Origin: CAZLBV01 sp964557845
GTDB taxonomy: Bacteria > Acidobacteriota > Aminicenantia > Aminicenantales > Aminicenantaceae
Reading direction: 5' to 3'
NCBI GenBank assembly: GCA_964557845.1
Contig: CAZLBV010000310.1
Coordinates: 1 to 13,156, forward strand
DNA length: 13,156 bases
The notes under the pieces were generated by a model. The model was not told where the DNA came from and searched no databases. It saw only the letters and a list, made by a program, of their open reading frames with translations. The position numbers were made by a program, and so were the translations under genes. Shown here in pieces: positions 1 to 7,777 of the stretch; the stretch's first letter is position 1; every line of letters starts with the position of its first letter.

Positions 1-678
1 GGATGGGAAGCGTTAGCCCTTCAGATCTTTCATCCAGATTTTTTCGGAGGAGCTTGGAGTTTTTTCCCTGATCCGGTAGATTTTAGATATTATCAACTAA
101 CCAATATCTATAAAGATGACAACGCCTTTTATCAGGAGTTTGAATGGATGCGGGCTGAACGGCCGATGATGCGTGATGTCCACGGTCAGGTTTTGGTGAA
201 CTTGAGGCAGTTGAGTCAACTGGAAGCAGTGCTCGGAACTAAAGGAAGATCCGGTCAGCAGCTGGATATCTGGCAGGCTGCCTATGGACCGGTAGGAGAG
301 GATGGTTATCCCCAGCAGTTATGGGATAAGCTGACAGGTAAGATCGATCATTCCGTAGCAGATTATATGAGGGAGCGGTTTGATCTGCGATATTATCTCC
401 AAAAAAACTGGAAGGAGATAGGTCCGTCTCTGGTGGGTAAGATCCATGTTCTTTGCGGCGATATGGACAATTTTTATTTAAATGAAGCCGTGTATGAACT
501 GGAAGAGATGCTGGAAAAAACTCAAAAACCCTATTATGCAGGTTCCTTTATCTATGGACGTCCCCGTAAAGGACACGGTTGGACGCCGTTTGATAGAAAT
601 ACCGGTGAGCTTTATTTGATCATGGGTGAGCATATCGAAAAAAATTCTCCAGAAAAACCGGTTAAATGGAGGTATTGA
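1..678 (+). CDS. Alpha/beta-hydrolase, esterase-like (3' part only)
   Basis: The frame is open from the first base to the TGA at 676-678, so the gene starts upstream and 225 C-terminal residues are visible. The window opens with GWEALALQIFHPDFFGG, which looks like the stretch just after the nucleophile elbow of an enterochelin-esterase or esterase-D type alpha/beta-hydrolase. The serine itself would lie just outside. Asp154/Asp156 in the CGDMDNFYL segment and His192 in the KGHGW segment are the likely acid and base of the triad, placed in the order and spacing expected for the fold. The reaction is probably ester hydrolysis; the substrate cannot be told. An internal ATG at 148 is not the start, because the homologous-looking sequence continues upstream. 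A separate consensus promoter follows at 778, so the next gene is probably not dependent on this one. Confidence 0.75.
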   Translation, partial: GWEALALQIFHPDFFGGAWSFFPDPVDFRYYQLTNIYKDDNAFYQEFEWMRAERPMMRDVHGQVLVNLRQLSQLEAVLGTKGRSGQQLDIWQAAYGPVGEDGYPQQLWDKLTGKIDHSVADYMRERFDLRYYLQKNWKEIGPSLVGKIHVLCGDMDNFYLNEAVYELEEMLEKTQKPYYAGSFIYGRPRKGHGWTPFDRNTGELYLIMGEHIEKNSPEKPVKWRY

Positions 679-777
679 AAAAACATAGCTCAGTTTGGTT
701 GATTCATATCTAAAAATACTCATTTTTTATCAGATTGATTTTCATTGAAATGAATTCATAAATTTTTTGATATATTT

Positions 778-807
778 TTGACAAGATTTTTCAATAGGAA
801 TTAAAAT
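778..807 (+). promoter_or_regulatory. Sigma-70-type promoter for the 837 gene
   Basis: TTGACA at 778-783 (6/6 match) is followed, with an 18-bp spacer, by TAAAAT at 802-807. Transcription would begin near 814 and give a leader of about 20 nt. The leader carries a strong AGGAGG ribosome-binding site at 827-832, four bases before the ATG at 837. The 158-bp gap from 679 to 836 is AT-rich and otherwise holds only a weak TTCATT/AATGAA inverted repeat at 741-754. Confidence 0.7.
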
Positions 808-836
808 ATCTGTTTTCCATAAATTCAGGAGGTCTT

Positions 837-2132
837 ATGAAAAGATACGTGTTATTTCTGTTAATTCTTACTTTAATATGCTCTTGTATCAATTTACAGG
901 CTCAGGCGGCCGGCTGGAAAAAATATCTCGGCGGATCATTCTCTTTTCATTATCCGGACGGATGGCAGATAAAGCAGCAGGAGTCTGTGGTGGAGATCAG
1001 CAATCTCGCCACATCTGAGCAGCTTTTGATCGTGGCTGTTCCGTTTGATAAAAATAAAAGTATTCTAGAGCTGGCCCAGGATATGATCGGACTATTTAGG
1101 CAGACGATGCCCGATCTTACGGCCTCTGGATTCCGTGAGAATGACAATACGGTTTACTTTCAATCATATTACAGCGAGAAGGGTTCTAAATTCCAGGCCG
1201 AAGTTCTGGTCGTAAAAGAAGCTAAAAGCGCGAGTTGGTTTTCCTACAGCGCCCCCCAAAACGGTTATGACCAGGCTTTTGCCCTTGACCTGCTGCAGAA
1301 GTTTGTCGGCAGTATAGCTTCCGGGAATAATTCGAATCCTCCGGCATACTTTCCGCAAAGAGTGAAAACAAACGCATCTGAAAACTTGGAAAAAAACGCC
1401 CGCTCCTTCCTCTTTGTTCTGGAGTTTACCCTGGGGGCGCCGTTTACGAATTCCCAGGAAGAGCTGATTGTAAATGAACTGCTTAAGAGCTGGAAAGGCC
1501 AGTCCCTGCAGGAGCTTCAAAAATTCGATAGCTATCCAAAATTGGTTACAGTGATCCTTTCCCTCGGTCAGCAGGAACTGGAAGAGTTACGAGAGGAGCT
1601 GGAGCAGACCATCCGGAAGTGGCTGGAAGAATCGGATCCTAATGATAGCGTTGTCGGGATCGTGAAAAAGCAGTTGGATCTCAAAGGTACAGTGCTGGTG
1701 GAAGGTAACCCCCCGCTAACGGAAATGACGGCCGCTGCCTATTGTGAGCTCATTACTTATGCTGAACTGCTTAAGAAAAACCGGGCAGTTTCTTTGAACT
1801 CTTTACCGGATGCCCGGATCGAATATTTTAAACATTTATTGAAAGACAGCTGGAATTTCTTTTCAGCCGAGGAAAAAAGTCAAATACTAACCTCTCCGGG
1901 TTTATGGATCACCTTCCGCACGCTGCTTCGGTTCGGAAACGATACCCAGAAAGAACACATCCGGCTCCAGCTCCTGAAACTGGCTCCGGAGACATCCTCT
2001 GATACCGCCTCCGGGAATTCTACCAAGCCGCGCACTATGATCAAGCATAATGTATTAATGAATATCCAGCAGCAGACCTTTAACCACTACCTGTGGAGCC
2101 GGGGATTCAAAAGTACGATTTATGGATATTGA
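837..2132 (+). CDS. Exported protein, possible lipoprotein, with PsbP-like N-terminal domain
   Basis: This is a 431-residue protein of unknown function. The N-terminus (MKRYVLFLLILTLICSC) is a signal sequence. Cys17 is preceded by L-I-C-S, which satisfies a loose lipobox, but a signal-peptidase I site after AQA (residue 24) is also possible. Residues about 30-160 begin with a GGSFSFHYPDGW segment and have the strand and helix pattern of the PsbP/Mog1-like sandwich found in small exported proteins. Residues about 180-375 are mostly helical (LEFTLGAPFTNSQEELIVNELL, then an ELEELREELEQ stretch) and I do not recognise them. The last 45 residues look low in structure. It has its own promoter and a strong ribosome-binding site, and it converges on the minus-strand gene ending at 2218. 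The 85 bp between the two genes show no clear terminator. I infer a cell-envelope role. Confidence 0.8.
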   Translation: MKRYVLFLLILTLICSCINLQAQAAGWKKYLGGSFSFHYPDGWQIKQQESVVEISNLATSEQLLIVAVPFDKNKSILELAQDMIGLFRQTMPDLTASGFRENDNTVYFQSYYSEKGSKFQAEVLVVKEAKSASWFSYSAPQNGYDQAFALDLLQKFVGSIASGNNSNPPAYFPQRVKTNASENLEKNARSFLFVLEFTLGAPFTNSQEELIVNELLKSWKGQSLQELQKFDSYPKLVTVILSLGQQELEELREELEQTIRKWLEESDPNDSVVGIVKKQLDLKGTVLVEGNPPLTEMTAAAYCELITYAELLKKNRAVSLNSLPDARIEYFKHLLKDSWNFFSAEEKSQILTSPGLWITFRTLLRFGNDTQKEHIRLQLLKLAPETSSDTASGNSTKPRTMIKHNVLMNIQQQTFNHYLWSRGFKSTIYGY

Positions 2133-2217
2133 TAGTAGATAATTTGGCATATTAGCTATAGGCGTTGAGAAAGTGGTGTACATCCTTGTCAGATGATCCA
2201 GGCGTGCTTTTCCTAGT

Positions 2218-3381
2218 TTAACCGGCTGCTGGAGCTGGGGCTGGTTTTTTACGCTTCCATATTTTCCTCAAAAAAATTAGAGAACCGATAGCCACGACCA
2301 GCAAGATCCCCCCCAGTATAGGGCGGTAAAAAAGCCAGGCTATGGCTATGGTGATGAGTGATAGGACAAATGCCAGAATACCACTGACTAAACCTGTCCC
2401 TACCCGCATGAGGCTCCCCAGGAAAGGGAGCACGTCGGCCAAAACTCCCAGGGGACCGAATATCATCTTTAAACCAAAAAACATCAGGAGGAATCCGGCC
2501 AATCTGAGAATCCATGTCAGGATACGGTTTTCGGATTGGGCGGCCTTGAACATGGAATCCGCTTCATGGAATCCGGATTTAACCAGCAGGATCTCACCCC
2601 CGGATTTGGTCATGAAGGGTGCGAAGGTATTGGATGTTTGCTTGGCCACCAGGCTGTAGGTTCCAGGGAAGACCACGTCATACTCGATGCTGATGTCGCC
2701 GATAGCCGGATTCATGGGGTCGTAACCGATATACAGGGCCCCATTGGAAACTTGGCTTTTATGAGTATTCGATTTGGCATTATCTGGAACACGGAAGCGG
2801 TCAGAATAGGAAAGGCCTGCCACTATGTTGGAGGGCACATAAAAGGCCCCTAGAGTCGCCCTTTCGGCCTGAAACTCCTGGCTGGAATAAGGCATGGAGG
2901 AGGGATTAATATGGCCAGTCTGCTTTTGGAATCTTGCGGAATCGACCAGGCGTTCCGACCATCCCTTGGCATAGGAATAGGTTGTGGTTGTTTCGGTTCC
3001 ACCGCCGACTTTATTTTTCGTTTCACTTCGGGATGATTCGATCCATTGATACATCTTCACGTTTCGTCTCAGTTTAAGTGCATTCGCGGATACGCCCTGA
3101 AACAGAGGATCGCTGAGGTTTTCATCTGTTGTGATCTGGCCCGTGACATGCACAAGCTTCTGGTTATTAGCAGGGTCTACTGTGTCGGGATTTACGGAGA
3201 TAACAACACCGGCCCCTTCTTTTAGTGCTTTGTGTCTTTTGACGGATCGTCCCTCGTTCCAGAAAAGGAGAGGGAATGCGATCAGGAAAATTATCAGACC
3301 CACTCCGATGCCTTTGATAGAACCACCAAGCCGGCTGCCCCATGATTGTTTTGTGATTTTTGTAACAGAGTCGTCAGACAT
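2218..3381 (-). CDS. TMEM43 (DUF1625) family membrane protein
   Basis: The 387-residue product matches the TMEM43/LUMA family layout. There is one membrane helix at about 21-41 ending in the family-like FLIAFPLLFWNEGRSV, then a large extramembrane domain (about 45-285), then three more helices at about 290-313, 327-353 and 354-374, and a basic C-terminal tail (RKIWKRKKP). Family-typical stretches include YQWIESSRSE with a T-rich turn, TYSYAKGWSE and PSNIVAGLSYS. Eukaryotic TMEM43 sits in inner nuclear/ER membranes; the bacterial role is not established, so I assign none beyond an envelope membrane protein. The ATG at 3381 has an AGAGG ribosome-binding site about 7 bp upstream and a perfect promoter further up. 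It is transcribed alone, with its own promoter on the left and convergent transcription on the right. Confidence 0.85.
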   Translation of the reverse strand: MSDDSVTKITKQSWGSRLGGSIKGIGVGLIIFLIAFPLLFWNEGRSVKRHKALKEGAGVVISVNPDTVDPANNQKLVHVTGQITTDENLSDPLFQGVSANALKLRRNVKMYQWIESSRSETKNKVGGGTETTTTYSYAKGWSERLVDSARFQKQTGHINPSSMPYSSQEFQAERATLGAFYVPSNIVAGLSYSDRFRVPDNAKSNTHKSQVSNGALYIGYDPMNPAIGDISIEYDVVFPGTYSLVAKQTSNTFAPFMTKSGGEILLVKSGFHEADSMFKAAQSENRILTWILRLAGFLLMFFGLKMIFGPLGVLADVLPFLGSLMRVGTGLVSGILAFVLSLITIAIAWLFYRPILGGILLVVAIGSLIFLRKIWKRKKPAPAPAAG

Positions 3382-3431
3382 GATATTCCTCTCTAATTAT
3401 TAATGATCGGATAACTCTAAAGATGGGATCG

Positions 3432-3461
3432 ATTATACTCAGATCAAATCTCCCCTGTCAA
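3432..3461 (-). promoter_or_regulatory. Consensus sigma-70 promoter for the TMEM43-like gene
   Basis: Read on the minus strand, TTGACA (3456-3461) and TATAAT (3432-3437) both match the consensus at 6/6, separated by 18 bp. The expected start near 3425 gives a leader of about 45 nt before the ATG at 3381. Confidence 0.75.
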
Positions 3462-3475
3462 TGTTAATATGTTTT

Positions 3476-3553
3476 GGAGTTCCCCCATTTTTTTTAACTA
3501 CGAAGCGGAAGGACGGGAAAGGTTTCGAAGGTTACGAAAAAAGTGGGAACTCC
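3476..3553. repeat. Imperfect inverted repeat between the DTW and TMEM43-like genes
   Basis: GGAGTTCCC (3476-3484) and GGGAACTCC (3545-3553) are perfect complements. The arms extend inward, after a short mismatch, into a T-run and an A-run. The roughly 45-base interior holds several GAAG/GGAAGG and TACGAA words, reminiscent of the ACGAAG-rich intergenic repeats scattered in some bacterial genomes. It could be the 3' structure of the TMEM43-upstream region or a degenerate dispersed repeat. With one copy here, that cannot be decided. Confidence 0.45.
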
Positions 3554-3597
3554 TGGGGAGAAGGGAGGCGGGAAAGGGGAAATTGATAATCTGTTTT

Positions 3598-4302
3598 TTA
3601 AACAATATAATTTTTATTCGAGTTTTTTATGGGGGAGATCCGGTTGGGGGGAGGAGAGTATGCAGTTTTGCGATAGCCGGAAATAGAGGGATCAGAGGCA
3701 TATTTTTCCTGAATATGACAGAGAGTATCCAGAAGATTCAACATCCCTTGATAGGATTGCTCGTCGGTCTCGAATCCGATCTTTTTTAAACGGTTTAGTG
3801 TATAGTAAACAGCTTCTATGGTGGAAACACAATCAGGACCTGGTTGGGTTTTAATATAAAAACGGGAGCCCTTTTCAGGAGCTACCCGTATTTGAGGCAG
3901 GCTTTGGAGATTGTGGCTCAACTTCATTATTTTTTTTGCCTGTTTCCAGGTCGCATCGATCACAAAGATTGCAAGTCTCCGGGAGGATCCCTCACTTTTC
4001 CCTAACAGATTTTCCGACAGGATTTGGCTTTCTTTTCCCGGGTAAAGAACTAGGGGATAAAATTCTTGGGACGCACAGATCTTATTTATTTCCGGATCCC
4101 CTGAAAAATCCACACCTTCGATGATTCGGCTGTTTTTAAGAAAAAGATGTGTCAAACGGCCTGTCCCCAATCTTTGCTTTCTTGATTCTTTGGGGTGCAT
4201 GAGCAGGACAAAATGAGTGTTAGTTTTGACTGGAGAAATAAGGGAACATAAACAGGTCTTCTTTGGACGTCGGCAGGTAAAGCAAAAGTCTCTATACTTC
4301 AT
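3598..4302 (-). CDS. DTW-domain tRNA aminocarboxypropyltransferase-like protein
   Basis: The 234-residue product belongs to the DTW family. Characterised members (E. coli TapT/YfiP, human DTWD1/2) move a 3-amino-3-carboxypropyl group from S-adenosylmethionine to uridine in tRNA. Diagnostic features are an N-terminal cysteine cluster C7-x2-C10-x6-C17-x-C19, LLMHPKE at 34-40 with KQRLGTGRL after it, YPG at 87-89, the D-x-T-W signature as DATW at 116-119, and STIEAV at 160-165. I chose the ATG at 4302. The frame stays open to 4482, but the extra 60 residues are hydrophobic, unlike the family, and lie upstream of a TATAAT at 4322-4327. No good Shine-Dalgarno precedes 4302. The last 30 residues (after about 205) look disordered. 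Which tRNA position is modified cannot be told. It lies downstream of the C69 gene but with its own apparent promoter. Confidence 0.85.
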   Translation of the reverse strand: MKYRDFCFTCRRPKKTCLCSLISPVKTNTHFVLLMHPKESRKQRLGTGRLTHLFLKNSRIIEGVDFSGDPEINKICASQEFYPLVLYPGKESQILSENLLGKSEGSSRRLAIFVIDATWKQAKKIMKLSHNLQSLPQIRVAPEKGSRFYIKTQPGPDCVSTIEAVYYTLNRLKKIGFETDEQSYQGMLNLLDTLCHIQEKYASDPSISGYRKTAYSPPPNRISPIKNSNKNYIV

Positions 4303-4632
4303 TTTATTTATAGGGACAATTATTATATTGGAATTCAAGCTTAATGGGAACTCAAGTAGAAAAAAAATGAAAAGATAGGGTATTGAGAGTAGAAAGGATG
4401 ATGCTGGCTGTGTTGGGGAAAATAAGCAAAAGGGGGTATTAGGGGGTAACTCCAGTCCAGCCAGCACAACCGAAGTTAACATAACTATATCACAAATATG
4501 CCGCTGTGAGAAGTATTTATATTTTTTTTACAAAAAAAATTTATTTCTCGTGAAATCCGGCATTTCGCAGATGGCAAATCCTACTGTTCCGGATAAGAAT
4601 TAGTTTCTGGGAAAAGTTTAAAACAATCCGTC
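4303..4632. other. Gap between DTW and C69 genes: promoter, A/T palindrome, hairpin
   Basis: This 330-bp gap has no gene I believe in. On the minus strand a TATAAT (4322-4327) lies 17 bp after a poor -35 TTCCCA (4345-4350) and could serve the DTW gene with a leader of 12-15 nt. Bases 4521-4540 form an A/T palindrome (A, eight T, AC, eight A, T). Bases 4555-4594 form an ATCCGG...CCGGAT hairpin downstream of the C69 stop; on the minus strand a T-rich run begins about 15 bases after it, so it may be a weak terminator for C69. The open frame from 4303 to 4482 looks like translated leader, not protein. Confidence 0.5.
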
Positions 4633-6267
4633 TTAAAAACTGCGGCCAAACAAACCCCAGAAGTGATCACCCAATTCCCAGTATTTCTGCATGGCTGCCC
4701 GGGCAAAATTCTGATAATAATGAGTCAGATAATCTTTGGCCTGTTCTGTTTCTCCGGCCTTGAGCATTTCAAGAACTTTTTTTTCAACATGGGGAAGCTC
4801 AGAAAAAACCTTATCTTCGAATTCCTGAACAGCCTCGTCTATGATGGGCCCTGCGACTCCGTACCGAACCGTGGAAAGACGGTTGGCCCGGCGGAAATAC
4901 CAGCAGGCGGAATCGGTGCGAAACTGCTTCTGCCCACAGATCTCAAAACTGGGCAGAAGTTCATTGACCCCGGCGAATATGGGGACACGGGGACTTTGAG
5001 CCGGGTTGTCGAAAGAGAACCAGCAGATCCCTCCGATCACATCTGGAAGCCAGCTGCGGAGCTGGGTGACATGGGAGTAGGAACAACCGGCAATGGCGAT
5101 GGTTCGAGTTCTTTCGATAGCCCCTGGTTTTAATGTATTTATCAGATTCGTCATGTCATAGGACATGAAGGGATGGACGATCGGACTTTTGATTTTTTCA
5201 TCAGACTCACTCCCCCCCCTTCGGAATCTTTGAACCATAAGATCTTTGGTCATATCGAGGTCTGTGCCTGCATAAGTCTGCCGGTATAAAGCAAATACAT
5301 CTCTGACGGATACTTTCTTTTCCGGTTTTACGGAGAAAGGCAGTTCTTCCGCGTCCATGTTGAGACCAAGGGATGGTGCCAGAGTGCTGAGGACAAAATA
5401 TTCCCGGGTGGAAAAGGGTTTTCTTCCGCTGTAGGCCTTCCAGAAAACAAAAAGTTCGCCCGAATTAGGATCCCACCAACCCATTTCTTCTGCTACAGAG
5501 TATACATTTTCAGAGGCCATATAATGATCAGTATCATTAAGATCCAATTTGCCGATCCTAGGAATGTTAGCCGAGATGCCCACATGATCATCAGGAATTC
5601 GTACCGCTGCCCAAACGGCTCCAATCTCTAAAGGGCCGGCGCCGAATATCTCGAAATGCCAGACCTCCTTGGGATCGGCTATGGTGATACATTCTCCTGC
5701 ATCACAGTAACCGTATTCTTTCACCAATTCTCCGGCCAGTTTTATGGCCTCTCTAGCTGTAGTGCACCGCTCCAGCATGATCCGTTCCAGCTCTTCGATC
5801 AGGAACAGGCCTTCTGAATTACGCAGTTCTCTTTTACCGCCGATGGTGGTTTCTCCAATAGCAAGTTGTTTTTCATTCATGCAGGGATAAGCAGTGTTGA
5901 GAAAAGCAAAGGTTTCCTCTACTTGAGGGATTTCACCTGCTTCAACTACATTACGCATATCCCAGGGAGTTTCAGTGTGGAGTTTACCATGATAGATTTT
6001 ATTAACCGTATTTTTTCCATGTTTTTGGTGAGGCTCCATTTTAACCCATGTCCGGTAATTTCCGTCACAGGAATGACAGGTGATGACCGAACCATCGGTC
6101 GAGGCAAGCCGTCCTACCATGATGCTGGTGCAGCCCCAGTCTTCTACATCCTGGATTTGAACTTCTCTATTGGGTAAGGCGGATAAGAAAATAAAACCGG
6201 CAAATAATGCCAGTGTTATGAAAAGCGTGTATTTTTTTATTATTTGACAAGACGGGCTGTTTTTCAT
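4633..6267 (-). CDS. Secreted C69-family dipeptidase
   Basis: The 544-residue product is a peptidase C69 (PepD/U34-type) Ntn hydrolase. The family cleaves dipeptides with an N-terminal cysteine exposed by processing. A signal sequence or anchor covers about residues 11-31. It is followed by WGCTSIMVGRLASTDGS, where Cys46 is the predicted nucleophile and DGS the family turn. Further family segments are an NSEGLFLIEELERIMLERC helix (residues about 150-168), an AGECITIADPKEVWHFEI strand pair and a DVFALYRQTYAGTDLDMT stretch. The length fits the family (about 450-550), so it looks complete. The ATG at 6267 has AGGAG 7 bp upstream. It probably digests peptides in the periplasm or at the cell surface, for nutrition. 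It is monocistronic by appearance: its promoter overlaps a palindrome and a hairpin follows it. Confidence 0.9.
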   Translation of the reverse strand: MKNSPSCQIIKKYTLFITLALFAGFIFLSALPNREVQIQDVEDWGCTSIMVGRLASTDGSVITCHSCDGNYRTWVKMEPHQKHGKNTVNKIYHGKLHTETPWDMRNVVEAGEIPQVEETFAFLNTAYPCMNEKQLAIGETTIGGKRELRNSEGLFLIEELERIMLERCTTAREAIKLAGELVKEYGYCDAGECITIADPKEVWHFEIFGAGPLEIGAVWAAVRIPDDHVGISANIPRIGKLDLNDTDHYMASENVYSVAEEMGWWDPNSGELFVFWKAYSGRKPFSTREYFVLSTLAPSLGLNMDAEELPFSVKPEKKVSVRDVFALYRQTYAGTDLDMTKDLMVQRFRRGGSESDEKIKSPIVHPFMSYDMTNLINTLKPGAIERTRTIAIAGCSYSHVTQLRSWLPDVIGGICWFSFDNPAQSPRVPIFAGVNELLPSFEICGQKQFRTDSACWYFRRANRLSTVRYGVAGPIIDEAVQEFEDKVFSELPHVEKKVLEMLKAGETEQAKDYLTHYYQNFARAAMQKYWELGDHFWGLFGRSF

Positions 6268-6289
6268 TGTCGAACTCCTATCAAAAAGA

Positions 6290-6325
6290 TTTCTTAATTA
6301 TTAAGAAAGCAGTTTATCATGTCAA
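6290..6325 (-). promoter_or_regulatory. C69 promoter with palindrome over the -10
   Basis: On the minus strand TTGACA (6320-6325, 6/6) is followed after 16 bp by TAATAA (6298-6303). A perfect 19-bp palindrome with 9-bp arms, TTTCTTAAT/ATTAAGAAA around one central base, spans 6290-6308 and so covers the -10. A dimeric repressor bound there would block the polymerase; this is inference. The rest of the gap (6326-6439) shows only short AT-rich repeats. Confidence 0.5.
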
Positions 6326-6439
6326 TAAATTTATACGGAAGGATTCAGGAGTTGCTCCAAAAGGCGATTTGCCAAAAATCATAATAGAGTATCTGATATG
6401 ATAACTTTTGCTTTTTTAAAAGTAAAGACGCCTGCTTCC

Positions 6440-7126
6440 TTACCGGTATACCCGGCGGAATGTAAATTTTTTCAAAGAGGATTCGATCGTCTTTCGCCTG
6501 TGTGTATAAGCTGTAACCATCCAATAATAATCGTTATTTGGCCTGAGGCTGAAAACAACTTCTTCGGGGAGACGAAGTTTTGTTGAATAGATCTTACTGC
6601 TCTCCCAAAGTGGCTCAAGAAACCCGTCGTACAGTTCAAGAATATAATATTCAGCTTTAGGTACTTTGGTCCATTTAAATACTGGGAATGGTTTGGATGT
6701 ATAGGTATCTACCGGTGTGATCAGATTAAGGGTTTGGGAATTTTCTCCTCGAAAGCTAGCGGAATTCATGATTCTATCAGCGATAAAAAAAGAAGAAATT
6801 GCGATTATGATTAAAACAGCAGAAACAGCAGCTATTCGCCAGTTAAACCCGAGAATATTTTTTCGATTTATTGTGCGCCTTTTGGTGGCTTCACTAATTG
6901 CCTGTTTTTCATATTGGAGTATTTTAAGTATTTCCTTGATCTCCCGGGAACAAAAAATACAATCTGAAATGTGCATCAAATAATTTTCTTTTTCTTTGTC
7001 TGGCAATCCTCCTCTCGCTAACAGAAGTAATTTTTCAGGAGAAAGACAGTTTTTCCGGGAGTCGGCGGTTTTTTGGATACAATAGGCCGTATATTCTTTT
7101 TTTAGATCTGAAATTTTAGCATCCAT
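6440..7126 (-). CDS. Transmembrane zinc-finger anti-sigma factor with FN3-like outer domain
   Basis: The 228-residue product has three parts. The N-terminal cytoplasmic part carries a zinc-binding anti-sigma motif (H52-x3-C56-x2-C59, as HISDCIFC) preceded by an LLLLARGGLPDKEKEN helix. A single membrane helix lies at about 97-117 (IAAVSAVLIIIAISSFFIA). The outer domain, about 135-226, has an FN3-like pattern (PVFKW, YYILELYD, LPEEV, YYWMVTAYT). Such proteins hold an ECF sigma factor inactive until a signal breaks the contact. I chose the ATG at 7126, not the TTG at 7132, because AAGGG sits 7 bp upstream of the ATG. The gene overlaps the sigma-factor stop by 11 bp, so the two are translationally coupled, which fits a sigma/anti-sigma pair. 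What the outer domain senses is unknown; the nearby exported CHAT protein is a candidate partner. Confidence 0.8.
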   Translation of the reverse strand: MDAKISDLKKEYTAYCIQKTADSRKNCLSPEKLLLLARGGLPDKEKENYLMHISDCIFCSREIKEILKILQYEKQAISEATKRRTINRKNILGFNWRIAAVSAVLIIIAISSFFIADRIMNSASFRGENSQTLNLITPVDTYTSKPFPVFKWTKVPKAEYYILELYDGFLEPLWESSKIYSTKLRLPEEVVFSLRPNNDYYWMVTAYTHRRKTIESSLKKFTFRRVYR

Positions 7127-7655
7127 AATCAATCCCTTGGTTCTTGAGCTCTGTTTTTAGATCGTTCAATCCTCGATACAATAAATTTCTGGTCTTATGT
7201 TTGGTCCAACCGAATAAGGCAGCTATCTCTTCGATCGTGAGATTCAACAAATAGAGCTTAACAACTTTTTTTCGTGATTCCTTAAGATTATCGACTGCCT
7301 GGCCGATTATATCTTTTAGAGGGGATTCATCCTTATTTAAGATTTTATATGATATTCTGTTTTCGGAAATATTTTTTTGTTTTTCTGCCAGGATTATCTC
7401 TCCCTGGCGGCGCGATTTTCTAATTTGATCTATTACTGTTGAGTTCACGATTTTCATTATATAAGACGTGTAGTTGTCTATTTTTTTCTCATTTTTTAAA
7501 ATTCTCCATATCCTTATCTTAACTTCTTGATAGATGTCTTCTGGATCGATCCCATTTGTTTGAGGATTAAATTTATGAATATTCTTTTTTATGAAACCGG
7601 AAAACCGTTCAATGATTTTGATAAGTTTTTCCGAGTTTGAATCTGTCTCGTTCAT
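7116..7655 (-). CDS. ECF-type RNA polymerase sigma factor
   Basis: The 179-residue product has the two-domain ECF layout. Sigma region 2 covers about residues 14-85, with DPEDIYQEVKIRIWR (37-51) matching the core-binding helix and YIMKIVNSTVIDQIRKSRR (65-83) matching the -10 recognition part. Sigma region 4 covers about 118-172, with the helix-turn-helix LTIEEIAALFGWTKHKTRNLLYRGL. There is no region 1 or 3 and no C-terminal extension, as expected for the class. It would direct transcription of a small regulon, possibly including the CHAT gene and itself. It has its own housekeeping-type promoter 12 bp before the ATG and only a weak TGAGAA ribosome-binding site. The stop overlaps the anti-sigma start. 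The gene lies 122 bp after the CHAT stop on the same strand. It is notably AT-rich and Lys/Asn/Ile-rich. Confidence 0.9.
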   Translation of the reverse strand: MNETDSNSEKLIKIIERFSGFIKKNIHKFNPQTNGIDPEDIYQEVKIRIWRILKNEKKIDNYTSYIMKIVNSTVIDQIRKSRRQGEIILAEKQKNISENRISYKILNKDESPLKDIIGQAVDNLKESRKKVVKLYLLNLTIEEIAALFGWTKHKTRNLLYRGLNDLKTELKNQGIDYGC

Positions 7656-7666
7656 TTTTTCTCAGG

Positions 7667-7694
7667 ATTATATCATTATTATTGCATGTGACAA
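7667..7694 (-). promoter_or_regulatory. Sigma-70-type promoter for the sigma/anti-sigma pair
   Basis: On the minus strand TTGTCA (7689-7694) and a perfect TATAAT (7667-7672) are 16 bp apart. The -10 ends 11 bases before the ATG at 7655, so the leader would be only about 4-6 nt. The pair can therefore be made independently of the CHAT gene. The -35 lies inside a sequence (7688-7718) that resembles one upstream of the CHAT gene. Confidence 0.6.
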
Positions 7695-7777
7695 ATTTAG
7701 GGTCATATTAATATAGAGTGTTTCTGGATCGATTTTTTCTCAAATTTATTGATCTGGACTTTTCAGGTGAGGAGATT

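Noticed and set aside
741..754. Terminator after the esterase-like gene
   Set aside because: The TTCATT/AATGAA stem is short and all A/T-rich; a T-run follows only loosely, so it is not supported as a terminator.
4303..4482. 60-residue N-terminal extension of the DTW protein
   Set aside because: It is a hydrophobic, unfamily-like translation lying across a TATAAT; the cysteine motif expected near the N-terminus follows ATG 4302 directly.
4663..5133. Plus-strand frame of 156 codons opposite the C69 gene
   Set aside because: It lies wholly antisense to a well-supported dipeptidase and shows no family features or ribosome-binding site.
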